Below are positions 7,836 through 11,502 of a stretch of DNA of 11,502 nucleotides, piece by piece (position 1 is the first letter of the stretch; every line of letters starts with the position of its first letter). The DNA lies in NCBI GenBank assembly GCA_024276805.1, contig JAJRWJ010000306.1, forward strand, positions 1-11,502, read 5' to 3'. Under the pieces are notes generated by a model. That model was not told the DNA's origin. It worked only from the letters and a program-made list of their open reading frames with translations, and ran no database searches. The translations under genes and the position numbers were made by a program. This stretch comes from Gammaproteobacteria bacterium. GTDB taxonomy: Bacteria; Pseudomonadota; Gammaproteobacteria; Methylococcales; Methylomonadaceae.

Positions 7836-8489
7836 ATGAATAAATTCAATTTATTATCGTTGTTTTTGATTCTTTTTCTGGTGTCTTATTCGGGCATGAA
7901 TCTGGCGCAGATGCAGCATGCCGGCATGTCCATGGATGCCAAGGGCATGATCATGAACAATAACAGGGACAATCTGCCCCGCGATTGCAAGCAGATAAGC
8001 GAAGACGTCGATCTGACCGTCCATGCGGGACAAAAACACGCACGTAACTTCAATGGCATCATGTTCGCCTACGATCAGCAACAGTGGCTGGTCAAACCCT
8101 GTTCCAGAATCAACATCACCTTCATCAACGATGACCACATTCGTCATCAGTTTATGATTCATGGCCTGCCGGGCTATCTTTATCCCAAAGGGATGTTTAC
8201 CATCGAAGTCAATGGCCCGGGCAAAAAGCAGGCTTCGCTGATTTTCCCCAAGCGGCGCAAGACCTATCTGGTACACTGCGACATATCCCAGCATACCGAA
8301 AAAGGCATGAAGGCACAGTTCAAGGTCGATGGCGGGGATCAGGATTTTCCGAGTATTCCCGGTTTGACCGCGCCAGTCACACCCGATCGCTATGCCATCG
8401 CCTGGGGTCAGCATGCCTGGCTGTTGCTGCTGGTATCCATCATGATAGGACTGATTGTGCCGTTGTTATTCTCAAAAGTACAAAAATAA
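7836..8489 (+). CDS. Membrane-anchored single-domain cupredoxin (type 1 copper protein)
   Basis: Likely periplasmic electron-transfer or copper-binding protein, and a candidate partner of the oxidase ending nine bases upstream. A signal peptide or N-terminal anchor (about 4-24) precedes a Met/His-rich stretch MQHAGMSMDAKGMIM (26-40) that resembles periplasmic copper-binding segments. The cupredoxin domain (about 55-166) has HIRHQFMIHG (101-110) and VHCDISQHTEKGM (146-158). C148, H153 and M158 show the Cys-x4-His-x4-Met spacing of type 1 sites, with H104 as the likely fourth ligand. H109 and H147 sit where nitrite reductases and multicopper oxidases place second-site ligands. C51 and C89 could form a disulfide. 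One C-terminal membrane helix (about 194-212) ends in a basic tail. No strong ribosome binding site was seen. Confidence 0.88.
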   Translation: MNKFNLLSLFLILFLVSYSGMNLAQMQHAGMSMDAKGMIMNNNRDNLPRDCKQISEDVDLTVHAGQKHARNFNGIMFAYDQQQWLVKPCSRINITFINDDHIRHQFMIHGLPGYLYPKGMFTIEVNGPGKKQASLIFPKRRKTYLVHCDISQHTEKGMKAQFKVDGGDQDFPSIPGLTAPVTPDRYAIAWGQHAWLLLLVSIMIGLIVPLLFSKVQK

Positions 8490-8513
8490 GGCATACTTCA
8501 GTGTCGTTCCCAG

Positions 8514-8530
8514 TGCTGCAGCATTTTTTT
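8514..8530 (+). terminator. Possible weak intrinsic terminator after the copper module
   Basis: The palindrome TGCTGCAGCA is followed directly by seven T, 25 bases after the cupredoxin stop. The hairpin can form only about three base pairs around a TGCA loop, so it is weak. The position and T run make it a candidate. The rest of the 237-base gap to the next gene shows no clear promoter. Confidence 0.3.
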
Positions 8531-8726
8531 ATGATCGCCAAGGGTATGATATCTATCTGAACTTTCAATAATTTGCAAGTATCGTGATGCATCCAGGAGA
8601 AATGGATGGGGTGCTGGCGCAAAATCGTGATTCGTGATATACCGGCTTGGCTGACGTTGTTGCATGTTCGTGGACAACGGGTAGGCGCCCTGGACCGTTT
8701 ATAACTACAATAAAGGTGTTAAAGCA

Positions 8727-10151
8727 ATGGCTGAAAAATCTGCGAGTAAATATCTCTTATATCTGGAAAAGCATCTGGCCAATCAGAATCCTGCGCTGCT
8801 CGAGGCATCCAGAGTTTACCAGGAACTGGATCAAATAGCCTATGACCTGGGGTTGATCGATATGGATGAATCGACGGCCAGCAAGATCTCCTGGTGGCCG
8901 ATCATCTCCGTGTTCGCTACACCAACGGCCGGTGCGGAAAAATTTATCAACCAATATCTGCACAGCGACATTCTGGATGCCGGCCGGCAGTTGCCCAGGA
9001 ATAAATTCACGATACTGCATTACAGCAGCAAGGAGCTTCCGGTGACATTACCCGGTACGGCTCTGGATGCTGATACCCGGTTTCCTTTCTATCAGATCAG
9101 CAGCAAGATCGACCAGATAAAAAAAGGCGAAGGCAGCCATATCAATACCTATCTGGAAATGAAAACCGCCGATAGTGCGGCATTGCGGGGGAAGCTGATC
9201 GTTGTCGCAGCCAATTTCACCAACGAACCACAAAATCCTGTGGTCGACTACCTGAATCAATTTATTGTTCAGACATCGGATCTGGTGCTGGTTTTTTTTG
9301 ATGCCACGAAGCCGGATCTGGAGGATTTAAGGGAATCGCTGACCCGGTTTATCGGCACATCGATCGAGGGTCAGGATATGAGCAAGATACTCTTCGTCAT
9401 CAACCAGAAGGGGGCCGCGGCGAATCCCGTCGACCCGGAAATCTGGAAGAGACAATTGCTCGAGTTTGGTCTGGATTCAGGCCAGTTCGTCGTGTTGCGG
9501 GAAGCACCGGAGCAAAACAAACTGATTGCCCAGATGTCAGGATCCAATCAGGCCAGTTCCGGCAATGATGCGGAGCTGAAGAAAATATACCACAGAATAG
9601 AACATATCAATGTCGAAAGCGCCTATCGCATCCTGAACTCCCTTAAGCACAGTATCGATGAAATCGATGATCAGGTCATTCCGGAAGTGCAAAAAGCCAT
9701 CTCCACCTGGAAAGAACGCAGCAATTTCACCTCGGGATTGATTTTAAGTTTTTTCGTGTTTTTAATTGTGATTGGCGAGATTTCAGGTTTTGGTCTGCTG
9801 GATCTGTTTCTGGATCCCTTCCTGGCGCCCATTTCCATTGCCGTGATTGTTCTGATGATGGTTCCTATTCATCTGCTGGTCAGCAAGCTGCAGGCAAAAA
9901 TTATCATCAAGGACCTGGAAAAAAAGAAGAAGGAACAAAGGTTGCTGGAAAATCCCGCGGGATTATTCGAGAAGAGTCTGACTTTCTGGCGCATCATGCT
10001 GCCCATCAAGGAACCGCTGGGGTGGAACAAGCAGACCCGCATGCAGTTACTGAAATTGCAGGATCGCGCCAAGCAACTGGTACAGTCCCTGAACGACAAT
10101 TTCAGTTCCACCGATGTCCAGGAGAAGGTGGACAGCGAACTTGGCGGTTGA
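8727..10151 (+). CDS. Predicted EHD/dynamin-like pseudo-GTPase with two C-terminal membrane helices
   Basis: No named function. Residues about 57-265 follow the order of an EHD-type dynamin-like G domain. SVFATPTAGAEKFINQYL (61-78) aligns without gaps to the EHD P-loop region, but GxxxxGKT has become AxxxxGAE (A64, G69, A70, E71). LPGTALDADTRFPF (108-121) matches the EHD VPGNALVVDPRRPF. The DTPG motif is replaced by AANF (161-164), LVLVFFDATKPDLED (186-200) matches EHD ILLFDAHKLDISDE, and NKxD is NQKG (226-229). GTP or ATP binding is therefore probably lost. Two membrane helices lie at about 334-356 and 360-386, flanked by charged, helical segments (DLEKKKKEQRL at 396-406). The start has AAAGGTG about ten bases upstream. 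The EHD comparison is from memory of the family, not a database search. Confidence 0.8.
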   Translation: MAEKSASKYLLYLEKHLANQNPALLEASRVYQELDQIAYDLGLIDMDESTASKISWWPIISVFATPTAGAEKFINQYLHSDILDAGRQLPRNKFTILHYSSKELPVTLPGTALDADTRFPFYQISSKIDQIKKGEGSHINTYLEMKTADSAALRGKLIVVAANFTNEPQNPVVDYLNQFIVQTSDLVLVFFDATKPDLEDLRESLTRFIGTSIEGQDMSKILFVINQKGAAANPVDPEIWKRQLLEFGLDSGQFVVLREAPEQNKLIAQMSGSNQASSGNDAELKKIYHRIEHINVESAYRILNSLKHSIDEIDDQVIPEVQKAISTWKERSNFTSGLILSFFVFLIVIGEISGFGLLDLFLDPFLAPISIAVIVLMMVPIHLLVSKLQAKIIIKDLEKKKKEQRLLENPAGLFEKSLTFWRIMLPIKEPLGWNKQTRMQLLKLQDRAKQLVQSLNDNFSSTDVQEKVDSELGG

Positions 10152-10206
10152 TGATATAGACCTTTTTGATTTATTTATACTCAGTATAGTTGCTGCATTG
10201 GCATCG

Positions 10207-11151
10207 ATGACGACACAAATGCAGCCACCGGCAGTTTTCATCATGGGTCCTACTGCCTCGGGGAAGACAACACTGGCTCTGCAGGTTGCCCAGGCACTGA
10301 ATTGTGAAATTATCAGCGTTGATTCCGCGCTGGTCTATCGCGGTATGGATATCGGCACGGCAAAGCCGACGCTGCAGGAGCGGGGGGCAGTAGCGCATCA
10401 TTTGATCGATATACTCGATCCGGCGCAAGCCTTTTCTACCGGCCAGTTCAGGGCCCGCGCGTTGGCGGCGATGCAGGATATCAGCGAACGGGGAAAAATC
10501 CCACTGCTGGTCGGTGGCACAATGCTTTATTTTCATGCTCTGCTGCATGGCCTGGCTGAACTGCCTGCCGGCAATGCCGCAGTCAGGGAAATGCTGGACC
10601 GGCAGGCGGCGGAACATGGCTGGCAGGCACTGCACCGGCGTCTGGCCGAAGTCGATCCGGAGTCGGCGCAACGCATCCACCCCAACGACCCGCAGCGTAT
10701 CCAGCGTGCCCTGGAAGTATACCAGCTCAGCGGCAAGCCATTGACCGATCTGATTCGCGAAGGTCAGCAACAGACTATACCCTACAAAATAATCAAGCTG
10801 GTCATCGCTCCAGAACACAGGCCGGTTCTACACGAAATGATTGCCAGGCGCTTTCGGCAAATGCTGGAACAAGGGCTGCTCGAGGAAGTCGAGGCGTTAT
10901 TTCGACGCGGGGATCTGACACTCGCCATGCCTTCGATCCGGGCGGTCGGTTATCGACAGGTCTGGTCCTATCTGGAAGGGGAACATGATTTTCAGACCAT
11001 GACTGAAAAAGCCATTATCGCCACCCGGCAATTGGCCAAACGGCAGTTCACCTGGCTGCGTCGGCAATCCGATGCGGCATGGCTGTTCACCGGGCAGAAG
11101 CATCTGCTGCGGACCACGCTGGAAATTATCGAAGCACAGGTCAGGCTATGA
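10207..11151 (+). CDS. miaA: tRNA dimethylallyltransferase
   Basis: Transfers a dimethylallyl group to A37 of tRNAs that read codons starting with U, in the cytoplasm. From ATG 10207 the protein is 314 residues, the normal MiaA length. The P-loop GPTASGKT (14-21) lies at the usual distance from the start. SVDSALVYRGMDIGTAKPT (37-55) carries the substrate-binding Asp-Ser, HHLIDILDP follows (64-72), then LVGGTMLYFHALLHGL with catalytic-region T105. HPNDPQRIQRALEVYQLSGKPL is also typical. The frame stays open upstream to 10114, inside the previous gene, but that part does not look like MiaA. ATG 10219 is an alternative start. hfq, which often follows miaA in gammaproteobacteria, is not within the 351 bases that remain. 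Confidence 0.96.
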   Translation: MTTQMQPPAVFIMGPTASGKTTLALQVAQALNCEIISVDSALVYRGMDIGTAKPTLQERGAVAHHLIDILDPAQAFSTGQFRARALAAMQDISERGKIPLLVGGTMLYFHALLHGLAELPAGNAAVREMLDRQAAEHGWQALHRRLAEVDPESAQRIHPNDPQRIQRALEVYQLSGKPLTDLIREGQQQTIPYKIIKLVIAPEHRPVLHEMIARRFRQMLEQGLLEEVEALFRRGDLTLAMPSIRAVGYRQVWSYLEGEHDFQTMTEKAIIATRQLAKRQFTWLRRQSDAAWLFTGQKHLLRTTLEIIEAQVRL

Positions 11152-11240
11152 CAGAGACTTTGCAGAGGCTGGCAACGGAGATGATGTGGCAAACGCCATA
11201 CAATGGCCTTTCAGCAATTGATCCTGCTTTGTCATCTTGA
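11148..11240 (+). CDS. 30-codon ORF overlapping the miaA stop (coupled small ORF or remnant)
   Basis: An ATG overlaps the miaA stop codon (ATGA at 11148-11151) and opens a frame of 30 codons starting MTETLQRLATEMMWQTPYNG and ending at TGA 11238-11240. The four-base overlap is the arrangement seen in translationally coupled operons. The amino-acid sequence is unbiased and protein-like at the start but is not one I recognise. The frame stops just before a palindrome-rich stretch, so this may be the 5' remnant of a gene cut off by a repeat element. It may equally be chance. Confidence 0.25.
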   Translation: MTETLQRLATEMMWQTPYNGLSAIDPALSS

Positions 11241-11502
11241 GCATGATTTAAGCTGCTTGGGTTCGGATGCCCGTTCCGAGAAATGCCGTGAACCCATCCC
11301 TGGGGGCTTGACGGCAGCATCCCTGCTGCCGACATCCCCGGCTCGGACATCCAAACCCCGGATTTGCAAAATTTGACTAATCCGGTACAGGGAAGTGCCG
11401 GCATAATCAATGTAAATATTCGTCCAACCCATTTACGCCAAAATCAGCGGGTCAGGGTTTTCCTGAATTGCCGTGAGAGTGGATAAAGCCATATGTCCTT
11501 GA
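11241..11502. other. Non-coding, repeat-like stretch after miaA
   Basis: I see no credible full gene on either strand in this region. It begins with GTCATCTTGAGCATGATTT (11231-11249), reminiscent of dispersed GTCATCCTGAGC-type bacterial repeats. Nested palindromes follow, centred on 11321. After that come an AT-rich segment (about 11401-11425) and a final ATG at 11493 with only three codons before the window ends. Short open frames exist on the minus strand but look like read-through of the palindromes. Confidence 0.5.
11259..11331. repeat. Nested palindromic, REP/MITE-like element
   Basis: An outer inverted pair GGGTTC (11259-11264) and GAACCC (11290-11295) is followed by a strong hairpin. 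CGGCAGCA (11312-11319) and TGCTGCCG (11324-11331) form eight perfect base pairs around the loop TCCC. Flanking GGGG (11302-11305) and CCCC (11336-11339) could extend the structure. There is no T tract, so a classic terminator is less likely than a dispersed extragenic palindrome, although the hairpin could still protect or end the miaA transcript. Confidence 0.6.

Noticed and set aside
8647..8838. 63-codon plus-strand frame before the pseudo-GTPase gene
   Set aside because: It overlaps the start of the larger gene in another frame, and its product is basic and has no protein-like pattern.
10153..10190. Promoter before miaA (TATACT at 10176, TATAGT at 10185)
   Set aside because: Both resemble -10 boxes, but no TTGACA-like box lies at 16-18 bases upstream of either.
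10114..10206. N-terminal extension of miaA to 10114
   Set aside because: It overlaps the end of the previous gene and adds 31 residues that MiaA proteins lack; the P-loop position fits ATG 10207.
11141..11410. 89-codon minus-strand frame after miaA
   Set aside because: It runs through the palindromic repeat and into the miaA end, has no recognisable motif and looks like repeat read-through.
1..11502. CRISPR arrays, tRNA or rRNA genes, integrase or insertion-sequence transposase
   Set aside because: I looked for regularly spaced repeats, cloverleaf elements and transposase motifs and found none.

Overview
The window looks like chromosomal DNA of moderate G+C from a Gram-negative bacterium, most likely a gammaproteobacterium. 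The support is an MCE/Mla-type envelope lipid transporter, an outer-membrane lipoprotein, a HemN coproporphyrinogen oxidase and miaA. A copper-rich methanotroph-like lineage (Methylococcales) would fit the multicopper oxidase plus cupredoxin pair and the repeat after miaA. That is inference only; no single gene proves the lineage. All supported genes lie on the + strand.

Layout: (1) An unrecognised secreted and membrane-anchored protein ends at 886. (2) hemN (1052-2431) encodes the oxygen-independent coproporphyrinogen III oxidase of haem synthesis. (3) 2530-5980 is a tight four-gene operon for an MCE transporter: STAS-MlaE fusion permease, MlaF-like ATPase, MlaD-like MCE protein and PqiC-like lipoprotein. 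Genes abut or overlap by 1-4 bases. It should move lipids between the inner and outer membranes. (4) 6165-8489 is a two-gene copper module: a membrane-anchored two-domain multicopper oxidase with its type 1 copper in the first cupredoxin domain, and a membrane-anchored single-domain cupredoxin that could be its electron partner. (5) 8727-10151 encodes a protein I read as an EHD/dynamin-like GTPase fold in which all GTP-binding motifs are lost, followed by two membrane helices. (6) miaA (10207-11151) encodes tRNA dimethylallyltransferase. (7) 11152-11502 has no convincing full gene. It holds a 30-codon ORF overlapping the miaA stop and a palindrome-rich, repeat-like stretch.

The most interesting item is the predicted pseudo-GTPase at 8727-10151. 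Its alignment with EHD ATPases is almost gapless around the P-loop, yet the catalytic residues are replaced. Next come the copper module, with a leucine where the axial Met of the type 1 site is expected, and the cupredoxin that keeps extra second-site histidines.
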